Source of the DNA: Mycobacterium sp. E740
GTDB lineage: Bacteria; Actinomycetota; Actinomycetes; Mycobacteriales; Mycobacteriaceae
Direction of reading: 5' to 3'
DNA: 64,000 bases
Assembly: GCF_001672895.1 (NCBI RefSeq)
Contig: NZ_LZKP01000019.1
Location: 19,809-83,808, forward strand
Shown here: positions 33,743 through 42,919 of the stretch, one piece after another
Position numbering within the stretch: position 1 is the first letter of the stretch
Layout of the letters: each line of letters opens with the position of its first letter
The notes under the pieces: generated by a model
Databases searched by the model: none
What the model saw: the letters and a program-made list of their open reading frames with translations, nothing else
What the model was told of the DNA's origin: nothing
Program-made: the position numbers and the translations under genes

Positions 33743-35862
33743 TGATCTGGCCGGGAACGGCTTATCCCCTCGGCGCCACCTACGACGGCGCGGGCACGAA
33801 CTTCTCGGTGTTCTCGGAGGTCGCCGATCGCGTCGAGCTGTGCCTGATCGGCAAGGATGGCAGCGAACAGCGCGTCAACCTCGAGGAGGTCGACGGCTAC
33901 GTCTGGCACTGCTATCTGCCCACGGTCACCCCGGGTCAGCGTTACGGCTTCCGCGTGCACGGACCCTGGGATCCGGCGGCCGGGCACCGGTGCGATTCGA
34001 GCAAGCTGCTCCTCGACCCGTACGGCAAGTCGTTCCACGGCGATTTCGATTTCTCGCAGGCGCTGTACTCCTACGACCTCGAGGCCGACGACCCCGCCAC
34101 CGGGGGCACCCCGCCGCGCGTCGACTCGCTGGGCCACACCATGACCAGCGTCGTCATCAACCCGTACTTCGACTGGGCGACCGACCGGGCGCCGCGCACG
34201 CCCTATCACGAGACGGTCATCTACGAGGCGCACGTCAAGGGGTTGACGCAGCGCCACCCCGGCATCCCCGACGAGTTGCGCGGCACCTACGCCGGGATCG
34301 GCCACCCGGCGATCATCGACCACCTCAAGTCGCTGAACGTGACGGCGATCGAGTTGATGCCCGTGCACCAGTTCCTGCATGACCACCGGCTGCTCGACCT
34401 CGGGCTGCGAAACTATTGGGGCTACAACACTTTCGGCTTCTTCGCGCCGCACTACCAGTACGCGGCCAACAGATATGCCGGCGGCGCGGTCGCAGAATTC
34501 AAGACGATGGTGCGGTCCTTCCACGAGGCCGGCATCGAGGTCATCCTCGACGTCGTCTACAACCACACCGCCGAAGGCAACCACCTCGGGCCGACGCTGA
34601 ACTTCCGCGGCATCGACAACGCCGCCTACTACCGTCTGCTCGACGGCGATCTTCGGCTGTACAAGGACTTCACCGGTACCGGCAACAGTCTCAACGCCCG
34701 CCATCCGCACACCCTGCAGCTGATCATGGATTCGCTGCGCTACTGGGTGATCGACATGCACGTCGACGGCTTCCGTTTCGACCTTGCCGCCACGCTGGCC
34801 CGCGAGTTCTACGACGTGGACCGCTTGAGCGCGTTCTTCGACCTGGTGCAACAGGACCCGGTGGTCAGCCAGGTGAAGCTGATCGCCGAACCCTGGGACG
34901 TCGGCGAAGGCGGTTATCAGGTCGGCAATTTCCCAGGTTTGTGGACGGAGTGGAACGGGAAGTATCGCGACACTGTGCGTGATTACTGGCGGGGCGAGCC
35001 CGCAACCCTCGGCGAGTTCGCATCGCGGCTGACCGGTTCCTCCGACCTCTACGAGGCCACCGGTCGCCGGCCGTCTGCGAGCATCAACTTCGTCACCTGC
35101 CACGACGGCTTCACGTTGAACGACCTCGTGTCCTACAACGAGAAGCACAACGAGGCCAACGGTGAGGACAACCGCGACGGGGAAAGCCACAACCGGTCCT
35201 GGAACTGCGGTGTCGAGGGCCCCACCGACGATCAGCAGATCCTGGCGTTGCGAGGCAGGCAGATGCGCAACATCATCGGCACGCTGATGGTGTCGCAGGG
35301 CACGCCGATGATCTCGCACGGCGACGAGATCGGCCGCAGTCAGCAAGGCAACAACAACGTCTACTGCCAGGACTCCGAGCTCTCCTGGGTGGACTGGTCG
35401 TTGTGCGAGAAGAACGCCGACCTGCTCGAGTTCACCCGCAAGGTCAGCGCGCTGCGCGCGGCGCATCCGGTGTTCCGCAGGCGACGGTTCTTCGAAGGCA
35501 AGCCGATCCGCAGCGGAGACCAGGTTCGCGACATCGCATGGTTGACCCCCGCCGGGGAGGAGATGACGCTGCAGGACTGGGGCACCGGCCTGGGCAAGTC
35601 CGTGGCGGTGTTCCTGAACGGAGACGCCATCGCCGCGCCGAACGAACGCGGGGAACGGGTCGTCGACGACTCATTCCTGTTGTGCTTCAACGCAGACGAC
35701 CATTCGCGGGACTTCGTCACCCCGACGAGCAGCTACGCCAACGAGTGGACCGCGGCCCTGGACACCGCCGATGCCACGGGATCGACCGAACTGGTCGCCA
35801 AGGCAGGTGAGAAGATCACGCTGCCCGCGCGTTCTCTCCTGGTCATGCGTAAGACGGCCTGA
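33742..35862 (+). CDS. treX: Glycogen debranching enzyme
   Basis: GH13 isoamylase-type enzyme of 706 residues that cuts alpha-1,6 branches of glycogen to release maltodextrins for TreY. An N-terminal beta-sandwich (CBM48-like) precedes the barrel. Catalytic nucleophile Asp347 in DGFRFDLA, acid/base Glu383 in IAEPWD and stabiliser Asp455 in TCHDGFTLND. The YNHTAEGN and SHGDEIGRSQQGNNNVYCQD segments are typical of TreX. The ATG shares its A with the sucT stop, so translation is coupled. Confidence 0.96.
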   Translation: MIWPGTAYPLGATYDGAGTNFSVFSEVADRVELCLIGKDGSEQRVNLEEVDGYVWHCYLPTVTPGQRYGFRVHGPWDPAAGHRCDSSKLLLDPYGKSFHGDFDFSQALYSYDLEADDPATGGTPPRVDSLGHTMTSVVINPYFDWATDRAPRTPYHETVIYEAHVKGLTQRHPGIPDELRGTYAGIGHPAIIDHLKSLNVTAIELMPVHQFLHDHRLLDLGLRNYWGYNTFGFFAPHYQYAANRYAGGAVAEFKTMVRSFHEAGIEVILDVVYNHTAEGNHLGPTLNFRGIDNAAYYRLLDGDLRLYKDFTGTGNSLNARHPHTLQLIMDSLRYWVIDMHVDGFRFDLAATLAREFYDVDRLSAFFDLVQQDPVVSQVKLIAEPWDVGEGGYQVGNFPGLWTEWNGKYRDTVRDYWRGEPATLGEFASRLTGSSDLYEATGRRPSASINFVTCHDGFTLNDLVSYNEKHNEANGEDNRDGESHNRSWNCGVEGPTDDQQILALRGRQMRNIIGTLMVSQGTPMISHGDEIGRSQQGNNNVYCQDSELSWVDWSLCEKNADLLEFTRKVSALRAAHPVFRRRRFFEGKPIRSGDQVRDIAWLTPAGEEMTLQDWGTGLGKSVAVFLNGDAIAAPNERGERVVDDSFLLCFNADDHSRDFVTPTSSYANEWTAALDTADATGSTELVAKAGEKITLPARSLLVMRKTA

Positions 35863-35867
35863 GCGCA

Positions 35868-38156
35868 ATGCCACTCACCTCCACATACCGCCTCCAAATG
35901 CGCGGTGACGCTTTCACTTTCGCCGACGCCGAACAACTGCTCGACTACTTCGCCGCGCTGGGGGTGTCGCACCTCTACCTGTCGCCGATCCTCACCGCCG
36001 CCGAGGGTTCCACCCACGGCTACGACGTCACCGACCCGACAACGGTGTCCGCCGAACTCGGTGGCGCCGAGGGCTTCGCCCGGTTGTCGCGGGCCGCTCG
36101 CGAGAGGAAAATCGGCCTCATTGTTGACATCGTGCCCAACCATGTGGGCGTGGAGACACCGCGACACAACCCCTGGTGGTGGGACGTCCTCAAGCACGGC
36201 CGCTCCTCGGCGTATGCGTCCTTTTTTGATATCGACTGGGATCTCGACGGCGGGCGCGTGGTGCTGCCGGTGCTCGGGTCCGACGACGACGCGAACGCTC
36301 TCGAAGTCGACGACAGCGGGGACGAGCCGATGCTGCGCCTCGGCGACCTCGCCTACCCGATCGCACCCGGCACCGGCGACGGCAGCGGCCCGCAGGTGCA
36401 CGACCGGCAGCACTATCACCTGATCGGCTGGCGCAACGGAATCTGCGGTTACCGCCGGTTCTTCTCGATCACCTCGCTGGCCGGACTGCGTCAGGAGGAC
36501 CGCGTTGTCTTCGACGCCACCCACGTCGAGGTCAAGCGCTGGTTCGACGAGGGATTGGTCGACGGCGTGCGCATCGACCACCCGGACGGGCTGTCGGATC
36601 CGGCCGGCTACCTGAGGTGGCTGCGCGAACTGACGGGACCGGACGCGTGGATCGTCATCGAGAAGATCCTGGCCACCGACGAGCCGTTGGAGCCGACCCT
36701 GCCCGTTGCCGGCACCACCGGCTACGACGCGATGCGGGAGATTGGCGGTGTGTTCATCGACCCCACGGGTGAGCCGGCGCTGACGAACCTGTTCGACTCC
36801 ACCGGCGCGACATACAGCGCGATGCCGGAGATGGCCCGGAGCCTCAAAGCCGCCGCGGTGACCGACACCCTGCGCAGCGAGTCAGCCCGGCTGCGCCGCA
36901 CCATCGTGGGCGTCACCGGCACCGACCACGAAGACCTACCCGCCGCGCTCGCCGCACTTCTCAGCCGCATCGACGTCTACCGGTCGGACTACCGGTCGCT
37001 GTCGGCGGTGCTGCCGACGGCGCTGGCCGAAACCACCTCGGCCCGACCGGAACTCGCGGCGCCGCTGGCGCTGCTCGCCACGGCGCTGGCGAAAAGCCCC
37101 GAAGCCGAGGTGCGGCTGCAACAGCTGTGCGGTGCGGCGACGGCGAAGTCCATGGAGGACTGCCTGTTCTACCGCGACGCGAGGCTGGTCTCGCTCAACG
37201 AGGTGGGCGCCGAACCACACCTCTTCGGCGTCAGCGTCGCGGAGTTCCACCGGCGTGCCGCGGTGCGCGCACAGCTGTGGCCGACCGCGATGGTCGCGCT
37301 GACCACCCACGACACGAAGCGCGGCGAGGACGTGCGCGCCCGCATCGGGCTGCTGTCACAGGTGCCGTCGCTGTGGGCCGAGCTGATCGGCAAGTGGACG
37401 TTGGCCGCGCCACCACCGGATGCGAGCACCGGACTTTTCCTGTGGCAGAACGTGTTCGGTGTATGGCCTGTGGACGGCGAGATCACCGACGACCTTCGCC
37501 GGCGAGTACATGCCTACGCCGAGAAGGCGATCCGCGAAGCAGCGGTGCACACGACGTGGAACGACCCGGACGAGGATTTCGAGGCAGCGGTGCATGCCTG
37601 GCTCGACGCCGTCTTCGACGGGCCGGTGGCCGCCGAGATGACCTCGCTGGTGGCCCGGCTCGACTTGCATGCCCGCAGCGACGCCCTCGGCCAGAAACTG
37701 TTGTCGCTCACCGTTCCCGGTGTGCCCGACATCTACCAGGGCACCGAACTGTGGGAGGACAGCCTCGTCGACCCGGACAACCGCAGACCCGTCGACTACT
37801 CCGCGCGACGCCAAGCGCTGGACGCGTTGCGACATCCGAAGGTGCGCGTGGTGAGCGCCGCACTGGCACTACGGCGGGACCGAGCGGCCGCGTTCGACGG
37901 TGGCTACACGCCGGTGCTGGCCGAGGGACCCGCAGCCGAGCACCTGCTGGCGTTCCTGCGCGGCGACGAGGTGCTGACCGCGGTCACCCGGCACTCGGTG
38001 CGCCTGTCCGAAAGCGGCTGGGGCGACACAGCTTTGACTCTGCCTCCGGGCGTGTGGACGGACCGGATCAGCGGCGGCAGGCACAGCGGCAGCGTGCTGG
38101 TCGCGGAGTTGTTCACCGAGCTGCCGGTCGCGCTGCTGGAGCGAACAGATGACTGA
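35868..38156 (+). CDS. treY: Maltooligosyl trehalose synthase
   Basis: Converts the reducing end of maltodextrins from alpha-1,4 to a trehalose linkage. 762 residues, GH13_26. The N-terminal TSTYRLQM, HGYDVTDPTTVSAELGG and DIVPNHVGV are signature segments; catalytic DGVRIDHPDGL and WIVIEKIL supply nucleophile and acid/base; TTHDTKRGEDVRAR follows. 5 bases after treX, and its last 8 bases overlap treZ. Confidence 0.97.
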   Translation: MPLTSTYRLQMRGDAFTFADAEQLLDYFAALGVSHLYLSPILTAAEGSTHGYDVTDPTTVSAELGGAEGFARLSRAARERKIGLIVDIVPNHVGVETPRHNPWWWDVLKHGRSSAYASFFDIDWDLDGGRVVLPVLGSDDDANALEVDDSGDEPMLRLGDLAYPIAPGTGDGSGPQVHDRQHYHLIGWRNGICGYRRFFSITSLAGLRQEDRVVFDATHVEVKRWFDEGLVDGVRIDHPDGLSDPAGYLRWLRELTGPDAWIVIEKILATDEPLEPTLPVAGTTGYDAMREIGGVFIDPTGEPALTNLFDSTGATYSAMPEMARSLKAAAVTDTLRSESARLRRTIVGVTGTDHEDLPAALAALLSRIDVYRSDYRSLSAVLPTALAETTSARPELAAPLALLATALAKSPEAEVRLQQLCGAATAKSMEDCLFYRDARLVSLNEVGAEPHLFGVSVAEFHRRAAVRAQLWPTAMVALTTHDTKRGEDVRARIGLLSQVPSLWAELIGKWTLAAPPPDASTGLFLWQNVFGVWPVDGEITDDLRRRVHAYAEKAIREAAVHTTWNDPDEDFEAAVHAWLDAVFDGPVAAEMTSLVARLDLHARSDALGQKLLSLTVPGVPDIYQGTELWEDSLVDPDNRRPVDYSARRQALDALRHPKVRVVSAALALRRDRAAAFDGGYTPVLAEGPAAEHLLAFLRGDEVLTAVTRHSVRLSESGWGDTALTLPPGVWTDRISGGRHSGSVLVAELFTELPVALLERTDD

Positions 38157-39873
38157 GTTCAGTGTGTGGGCGCCGATTCCGGCGCGCGTGCGGCTCGACG
38201 TCGACGGTGAGTTGCACGAGATGACCCGGTCCGACGACGGGTGGTGGCACGCCGACGTCGAGGCTCGCCCCGACGCGCGCTACGGCTTCGTCCTCGACGA
38301 CGACCCGAAAGTGCTGCCAGACCCACGCTCCCCCCGCCAGCCCGACGGCGTGCACGATAGGTCGCAGTCGTGGCAGCCGGACCCGTCGGCATGGACCGAC
38401 GGCGAGTGGGCCGGCCGCTCGATCGAGGGCCGGGTGATCTATGAGCTGCACGTCGGCACCTTCACCGGTGACGGCACGTTCGATTCGACGATCGACAAAC
38501 TCGACTATCTGGTCGATCTCGGTGTCGACTTCGTCGAGTTGATGCCGGTGAACGCGTTCGGCGGCACCCACGGCTGGGGCTACGACGGCGTGCTCTGGTA
38601 TGCGGTGCACGAACCCTACGGCGGCCCCGACGCCCTGGTTCGGCTGATCGACGCCTGCCACCAGCGCGAACTGGGTGTGCTGATCGACGCCGTGTTCAAC
38701 CACCTCGGCCCGTCGGGCAACTACCTGCCCCGGTTCGGGCCGTATCTGTCCTCGGGAAGCAACCCGTGGGGCGAGTCGATCAACATCGCCGACGCCGCAG
38801 CCGACGAGGTGCGGCGCTACATCATCGACTGCGCGCTGCGCTGGATGCGCGACTTCCACGCCGACGGATTGCGACTGGACGCGGTGCACGCGTTGGTGGA
38901 CACGACGGCGATCCACATCCTCGAGGAACTGTCCGCCGAAACCGACGCGCTGGCAGCCGAACTGGGTCGGCCGCTGTCGCTGATCGCCGAGAGCGACCTC
39001 AACGACCCGCGGCTGATCACGCCCCGCGACCGCGGAGGACTCGGCATGACCGCGCAGTGGGACGACGACATCCACCACGCCATCCATTCCGCGGTGTCCG
39101 GTGAACGGCAGGGCTACTACCACGATTTCGGGACGCTCGAGGCGCTCGCCGAGACCCTGGAGAACGGCTACTACCATGCCGGTACGTACTCGTCGTTTCG
39201 GCAGCGCAGGCACGGACGCCCGCTGGACACGGCCGTGATTCCGGCCACGCGCCTGCTCGCCTACACCCTCACCCACGACCAGGTGGGCAACCGGGCGATC
39301 GGCGACCGTCCCTCGCAGAACCTCAGCTACGGCCAGTTGGCCGTCAAGGCCGCGCTGGCTCTCGGATCGCCCTATACCGCAATGCTTTTCATGGGCGAGG
39401 AATGGGGTTCGTCGTCGCCGTTCCAGTTCTTCAGCTCGCATCCCGAGCCCGAACTGGCCCGCGCCACCGCCGAAGGCCGAAAACGCGAGTTCGCCGAACA
39501 CGGTTGGGACGCCGACGAGATTCCGGACCCACAGGACCCCGAGACCTTTTTGCGCTCGAAGCTGAAGTGGGACGAGGTCGACGACGGTGACCACGGCCGG
39601 CTGCGGCACCTCTATCGTGAGCTGATTGCGTTGCGGCACAACGAACCTGACCTCGCCGATCCATGGCTGGACAACCTTCGCGTCGACTACGACGAGGACC
39701 GCCGCTGGATCGTGATGCGCCGCGGGTCGTTGGCGATCGCATGCAATATCGGCGGCGAGGCGGTCGACGTACCGGTGACGGGGACTGTCGTGCTGGCCTG
39801 GGGAGAGCCCGCTGTCGGACCCGAATCCACTCGGCTCGAGGGCCACTCGTTCGCGGTCATCCGCCGAGACTGA
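38149..39873 (+). CDS. treZ: Maltooligosyl trehalose trehalohydrolase
   Basis: Releases free trehalose from the TreY product. 574 residues. N-terminal E-set domain (FSVWAPIPARVRLDVDGE), then GH13 barrel: nucleophile Asp244 in DGLRLDAVHAL, acid/base Glu281 in IAESDLND, stabiliser in THDQVGNRA. The EEWGSSSPFQFFSSHPEPEL segment is characteristic of TreZ. Last gene of sucT-treX-Y-Z; ends 4 bases before the convergent ilvA stop. Confidence 0.97.
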   Translation: MTEFSVWAPIPARVRLDVDGELHEMTRSDDGWWHADVEARPDARYGFVLDDDPKVLPDPRSPRQPDGVHDRSQSWQPDPSAWTDGEWAGRSIEGRVIYELHVGTFTGDGTFDSTIDKLDYLVDLGVDFVELMPVNAFGGTHGWGYDGVLWYAVHEPYGGPDALVRLIDACHQRELGVLIDAVFNHLGPSGNYLPRFGPYLSSGSNPWGESINIADAAADEVRRYIIDCALRWMRDFHADGLRLDAVHALVDTTAIHILEELSAETDALAAELGRPLSLIAESDLNDPRLITPRDRGGLGMTAQWDDDIHHAIHSAVSGERQGYYHDFGTLEALAETLENGYYHAGTYSSFRQRRHGRPLDTAVIPATRLLAYTLTHDQVGNRAIGDRPSQNLSYGQLAVKAALALGSPYTAMLFMGEEWGSSSPFQFFSSHPEPELARATAEGRKREFAEHGWDADEIPDPQDPETFLRSKLKWDEVDDGDHGRLRHLYRELIALRHNEPDLADPWLDNLRVDYDEDRRWIVMRRGSLAIACNIGGEAVDVPVTGTVVLAWGEPAVGPESTRLEGHSFAVIRRD

Positions 39874-39877
39874 ACCC

Positions 39878-41158
39878 CTAGAGCAGGTAGCGGTACGCCG
39901 GTGAGTCCGGCTCGAGCGACTCGACGTGGATGTCGGAGGCGCGCATCCGCTGCAACAGCCTGTCGAAGTCGGCGGCCGAACCGAGCTCGACACCGACCAG
40001 CGCCTCGCCGGTCTCGCGGTTGTTGCGCTTGACGTATTCGAACAAGGTGATGTCGTCATTGGGGCCGAGCACCTGATCGAGGAACCGGCGCAACGCCCCT
40101 GGCTCCTGCGGGAAGTCGACGAGGAAATAGTGCTTCAGGCCGAGGTGCACCAGCGACCGCTCGAGCACCTCCCCGTACCGGGAGACGTCGTTGTTGCCGC
40201 CCGAGATCACGCACACCACAGTCGATCCGGGCTCGATGTCGGTCTCCATCAGCGCGGCGACCGACAGTGCCCCCGCCGGTTCGGCGATGATGCCTTCGTT
40301 CTGGTAGAGGTCGAGCATCGCGGTGCACACGGCTCCCTCGTCGACCGTGGTCATCGACACCATGTCGCCCGCCGCGGCCAGCGCCGCGTACGGCAGCGCG
40401 CCCGCGCGGTTCACGGCCGCACCGTCGACGAACTGGTCGACGTGGTCCAACGTCACCGGTTCGCCCGCCGCCAGCGCCGCGATCATCGCGGCGGCGCCCG
40501 CCGGTTCCACGCCGAGCACCGACGTGCCGCTCGTCCGCTCGGCCAGATAAGCGGTGATGCCCGAGATGCACCCACCCCCACCGACGGGCACCACCACGAG
40601 GTCCGGCTCGACATCGAGTTGGTCGAGGATCTCGGCGGCGATCGTGCCCTGGCCGGCCATCGTGCGCAGGTCGTCGTAGGGCGGGACCATCGTCGCTCCC
40701 GTACGGGCGATGTCATCCAGCGCAGCGGCGGCCGTCTCGTCGTATGTCCGGCCGACGACGATCAAATCGATGGACTCCCGGCCGTGATACCGGATGCGGT
40801 CGCGCTTCTGTTTCGGCGTCTTCAGCGGCACGTACACACGGCCGCGGACACCCATGGATCGGCACGCCATGGCGAAGCCCTGCGCGTGGTTGCCTGCCGA
40901 CGAGCAGACCACGCCGGCGGCCAGCTCGTCGGCGGACAACTGCATCAGGAGGTTGTGCGCCCCGCGCAGCTTGTACGACCGGACGGGCTGAAGGTCTTCA
41001 CGCTTCAGGTAGACGGTCGCGCCGGTGGCGTCCGACAGCCGGTCACAGATCTGCAGCGGGCTGCGAAGCACCACGCCGGAGATTCGCGCAGCAGCCTCGT
41101 CGATGTCGGCCGCGGACAGCGGTGACATTCTCCGGCTCTGGCTCAGTTCGGCGGACAC
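39878..41158 (-). CDS. ilvA: Threonine ammonia-lyase (biosynthetic threonine dehydratase)
   Basis: Deaminates threonine to 2-oxobutyrate for isoleucine. 426 residues. Schiff-base Lys63 in RSYKLRGAHNL; phosphate loop VPVGGGGCISG; the C-terminal ~85 residues (LKHYFLVDFPQEPGALRRFLDQV...) form one ACT-like regulatory domain, as in Corynebacterium, instead of the two in E. coli. GTG at 41158. Monocistronic by spacing. Likely inhibited by isoleucine through the ACT domain. Confidence 0.95.
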   Translation of the reverse strand: MSAELSQSRRMSPLSAADIDEAAARISGVVLRSPLQICDRLSDATGATVYLKREDLQPVRSYKLRGAHNLLMQLSADELAAGVVCSSAGNHAQGFAMACRSMGVRGRVYVPLKTPKQKRDRIRYHGRESIDLIVVGRTYDETAAAALDDIARTGATMVPPYDDLRTMAGQGTIAAEILDQLDVEPDLVVVPVGGGGCISGITAYLAERTSGTSVLGVEPAGAAAMIAALAAGEPVTLDHVDQFVDGAAVNRAGALPYAALAAAGDMVSMTTVDEGAVCTAMLDLYQNEGIIAEPAGALSVAALMETDIEPGSTVVCVISGGNNDVSRYGEVLERSLVHLGLKHYFLVDFPQEPGALRRFLDQVLGPNDDITLFEYVKRNNRETGEALVGVELGSAADFDRLLQRMRASDIHVESLEPDSPAYRYLL

Positions 41159-41187
41159 CGGTCAATGGTGCCACCAACCTGGGGTTT

Positions 41188-41625
41188 TCAGTTAACCGGG
41201 GTCAGCACGAAAACCGGGATCTGGCGGTCGGTCTTCTGCTGGTACTCGGCGTAGTCGGGCCAGGCCTCGACCGCGCGCTCCCACCACGCGGCCTTCTCGT
41301 CACCGGACACCTCGTGTGCCTCGTACTCCCGGGTGACGGGGCCGTCCTGCAGCTCCACGCGCGGATTGGCCTTGATGTTGTAGTACCAGACCGGGTTCTT
41401 CGGAGCGCCGCCCAACGACGCCACCACCGCATACTGCCCGCGGTGTTCGACCCGCATCAACGGCGTCTTGCGAACCTTGCCGGTCTTCGCCCCGATCGTC
41501 GTCAACAAGATGATCGGCTTGCCCTTCATCTCGATGCCGTCGGTGCTACCGGATTCCATGATCTTGTCGGCGTGCTCGCGCACCCAGTCCCAAGGACTCG
41601 GCTCGTAATCTCCGGAAAGTGGCAT
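41188..41625 (-). CDS. F420-dependent FDOR-A family oxidoreductase (Ddn-like)
   Basis: 145 residues, split beta-barrel. The family segments [27 protein letters not shown] and [26 protein letters not shown] match the deazaflavin-dependent nitroreductase group (Rv1558-like, related to Ddn), which uses reduced F420 to reduce quinones or other small molecules. In this group KxGxxR-like residues bind F420, so the cofactor is a fair inference. It is 30 bases upstream of ilvA (same strand) but unrelated in function. ATG at 41625. Confidence 0.88.
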   Translation of the reverse strand: MPLSGDYEPSPWDWVREHADKIMESGSTDGIEMKGKPIILLTTIGAKTGKVRKTPLMRVEHRGQYAVVASLGGAPKNPVWYYNIKANPRVELQDGPVTREYEAHEVSGDEKAAWWERAVEAWPDYAEYQQKTDRQIPVFVLTPVN

Positions 41626-41700
41626 GCGAACAGCTTAGACCCGGCAAAGAACCGCGACCCTGATCCAGCGTTTCGGTTGGCCGAAACCTAAGTTACGAGG

Positions 41701-41706
41701 TATCGT
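41701..41706 (+). promoter_or_regulatory. Predicted -10 element of the small membrane gene
   Basis: TATCGT, 6 bases before the ATG at 41713, the same spacing seen for bioQ and the HTH gene at 60282. Suggests a leaderless message. Confidence 0.4.
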
Positions 41707-41712
41707 CGCCCT

Positions 41713-41943
41713 ATGACCACCGTCGGCACCTTCCGCTCCACGGCCGCCCGTGCGGCGTGCGAGGTCCGCGTGGCCGGCGTGCCGTGGCCGGCATACAAAC
41801 TGATCGCGCTCGTGCTGGCCGTCGCGGTGGCGCTGGTGGTCGGTGTGGCCACCGCTACCGCAGCCTCCGCGGTTCTCGCCGGTGCGGCGGTCGGCACACT
41901 CACCTGGCTGGTGTTCAGCGCCATCTGCTCGACGCGGCCCTAG
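41713..41943 (+). CDS. Small two-helix membrane protein
   Basis: 76 residues. After a basic/amphipathic N-terminus (RSTAARAACEVRV) come two hydrophobic segments (LIALVLAVAVALVVGVAT and AVLAGAAVGTLTWLVFSAI). I do not recognise the family. Support comes from the consistent hydrophobic pattern, the -10 directly before ATG, and the neat 4-base overlap with the convergent SRPBCC gene. Short length keeps confidence moderate. Confidence 0.65.
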   Translation: MTTVGTFRSTAARAACEVRVAGVPWPAYKLIALVLAVAVALVVGVATATAASAVLAGAAVGTLTWLVFSAICSTRP

Positions 41944-42341
41944 TCCTCGATCAGCTTCTTGAGCGCCGCCAGGTCGGCGGCCACTGCCCGCACGTCGGCG
42001 TCGAAGTCCTCGTCCGTCATGCCGGGCCGGCGCCGGGCGGTGAACACCACCTCGCAGCCGGATTCGTCAGGGCCGCCGGGAACCACCCGCATCGGGTTGT
42101 AGACCGCTTCGCCGGACGGCAGGCGCACGACGTGGTCGAGCACGCCGAAGGCGTTGCGGGGACTAAACTCGACGGTCACCCTTCCCATCGGCGAGTCGGC
42201 CACCCAGCCCTCGGCCGTCTGACGAAGGCCGCCCTCGGCGAGGCCCGCGGCCCACCGCGGCCAGGTCTGCGGGTCGGCGGCGAACGCGTAGACCGTCTCG
42301 GGCGCGGCGTTGATCCATGTGGTGACGTGTCGGGACTCCAT
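41940..42341 (-). CDS. SRPBCC / polyketide-cyclase-like protein
   Basis: 133 residues. It starts MESRHVTTWINAAPETVYAFAADPQTWPRWAAGL, the typical START-like/SRPBCC opening (xINAPPExVaxFaaDPxxxPxWa), then strands EFSPRNAFGVLDHVVRLPSGEAVYNPMRVV and the long C-terminal helix EDFDADVRAVAADLAALKKLIED. These proteins bind hydrophobic ligands in a deep pocket; the ligand is unknown. ATG at 42341. Confidence 0.85.
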   Translation of the reverse strand: MESRHVTTWINAAPETVYAFAADPQTWPRWAAGLAEGGLRQTAEGWVADSPMGRVTVEFSPRNAFGVLDHVVRLPSGEAVYNPMRVVPGGPDESGCEVVFTARRRPGMTDEDFDADVRAVAADLAALKKLIED

Positions 42342-42473
42342 GGTCCCATCGTGGCGCACCCACAATGGCCTGATGAAGCGACCCGGCCGCAATTCTGCGC
42401 AATTCAATTGTCGTCGTCACCAAATCAGAACCATTTTGTAATCGTTTCCACGCCCGAATTCGCTGTTTATCGG
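42342..42473. other. 132-base AT-richer spacer without a gene
   Basis: Between the SRPBCC gene and the secreted protein gene. It contains a GCAATTC direct repeat (twice within ~18 bases near 42391-42410) but no convincing reading frame or hairpin. Likely promoter of the SRPBCC gene. Confidence 0.4.
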
Positions 42474-42797
42474 TCAGCTGCATCGCACCCCGACGTGCAC
42501 AGTGGCGGGGTGCTGCTGAAAGGCATTGCCGATTTGCGGGTTGCCCGAAAGGGTCCTGCCCCTGGGAACCGGCGGCTGCGGCGTCCGCACCGTCTGCACC
42601 GAGGTGATCGAGCAGTCTGCCCCTGTGCCAACCTTGTTGACTACCACGCGGTTACCGTCGGCTTGCAGCCTCGCGATGGTGTCGTGGGCCGACGGGCCCG
42701 TCGGAGCGGCGACCGCTGACCCGATCCCGGTGCTCAGCGCCGCCGCCATCCCGGCGCCCGCGATCGCCGATGCAATTCCGAAACGCTTGATGTTCAT
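42474..42797 (-). CDS. Small secreted protein with Sec signal peptide
   Basis: 107 residues. The signal peptide is MNIKRFG followed by a hydrophobic core (IASAIAGAGMAAALSTGIGSAVA) and an AVA-AP cleavage site after about residue 31. The mature ~76 residues carry two cysteines (ADCSIT and the C-terminal VRCS) and the segment PSAHDTIARLQADGNRVVVNKVGT, which is familiar from many short mycobacterial exported proteins of unknown role. ATG at 42797. The 109-base upstream region has a 7-base-arm palindrome and ATATGAG repeats. Confidence 0.85.
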   Translation of the reverse strand: MNIKRFGIASAIAGAGMAAALSTGIGSAVAAPTGPSAHDTIARLQADGNRVVVNKVGTGADCSITSVQTVRTPQPPVPRGRTLSGNPQIGNAFQQHPATVHVGVRCS

Positions 42798-42815
42798 TCC
42801 AGCCCTTCCGCTCAA

Positions 42816-42835
42816 TCGAATTTTCGATAATTCGA
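42816..42835. promoter_or_regulatory. Palindrome upstream of the secreted protein gene
   Basis: Perfect inverted repeat TCGAATT-N6-AATTCGA, 19 bases before the start of the secreted protein gene. Possible operator; the binder is unknown. Confidence 0.45.
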
Positions 42836-42879
42836 GCGTAGGAGCGATGATCGAAGAATAGCCATCTATTCATAGCGGG

Positions 42880-42919
42880 CACATATATGAGTACTCATAT
42901 GAGCATTCACATATATGAG
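42880..42919. repeat. Cluster of ATATGAG motifs (CACATATATGAG twice, CTCATATGAG once)
   Basis: CACATATATGAG at 42880-42891 and 42908-42919 flank the palindrome CTCATATGAG at 42894-42903. The cluster covers the last codons of the SulP-carbonic anhydrase gene and lies ~85-120 bases upstream of the secreted protein gene. CATATATG also occurs before the response regulator at 45291-45298. Possibly a regulator binding site. Confidence 0.5.

Noticed and set aside
33658..35466. Long open frame of 602 codons antisense to treX, and a similar 648-codon frame antisense to treZ (38113-40059)
   Set aside because: High-GC codon bias leaves stop-free shadows opposite real genes. The translations show no domain and the sense genes are certain.
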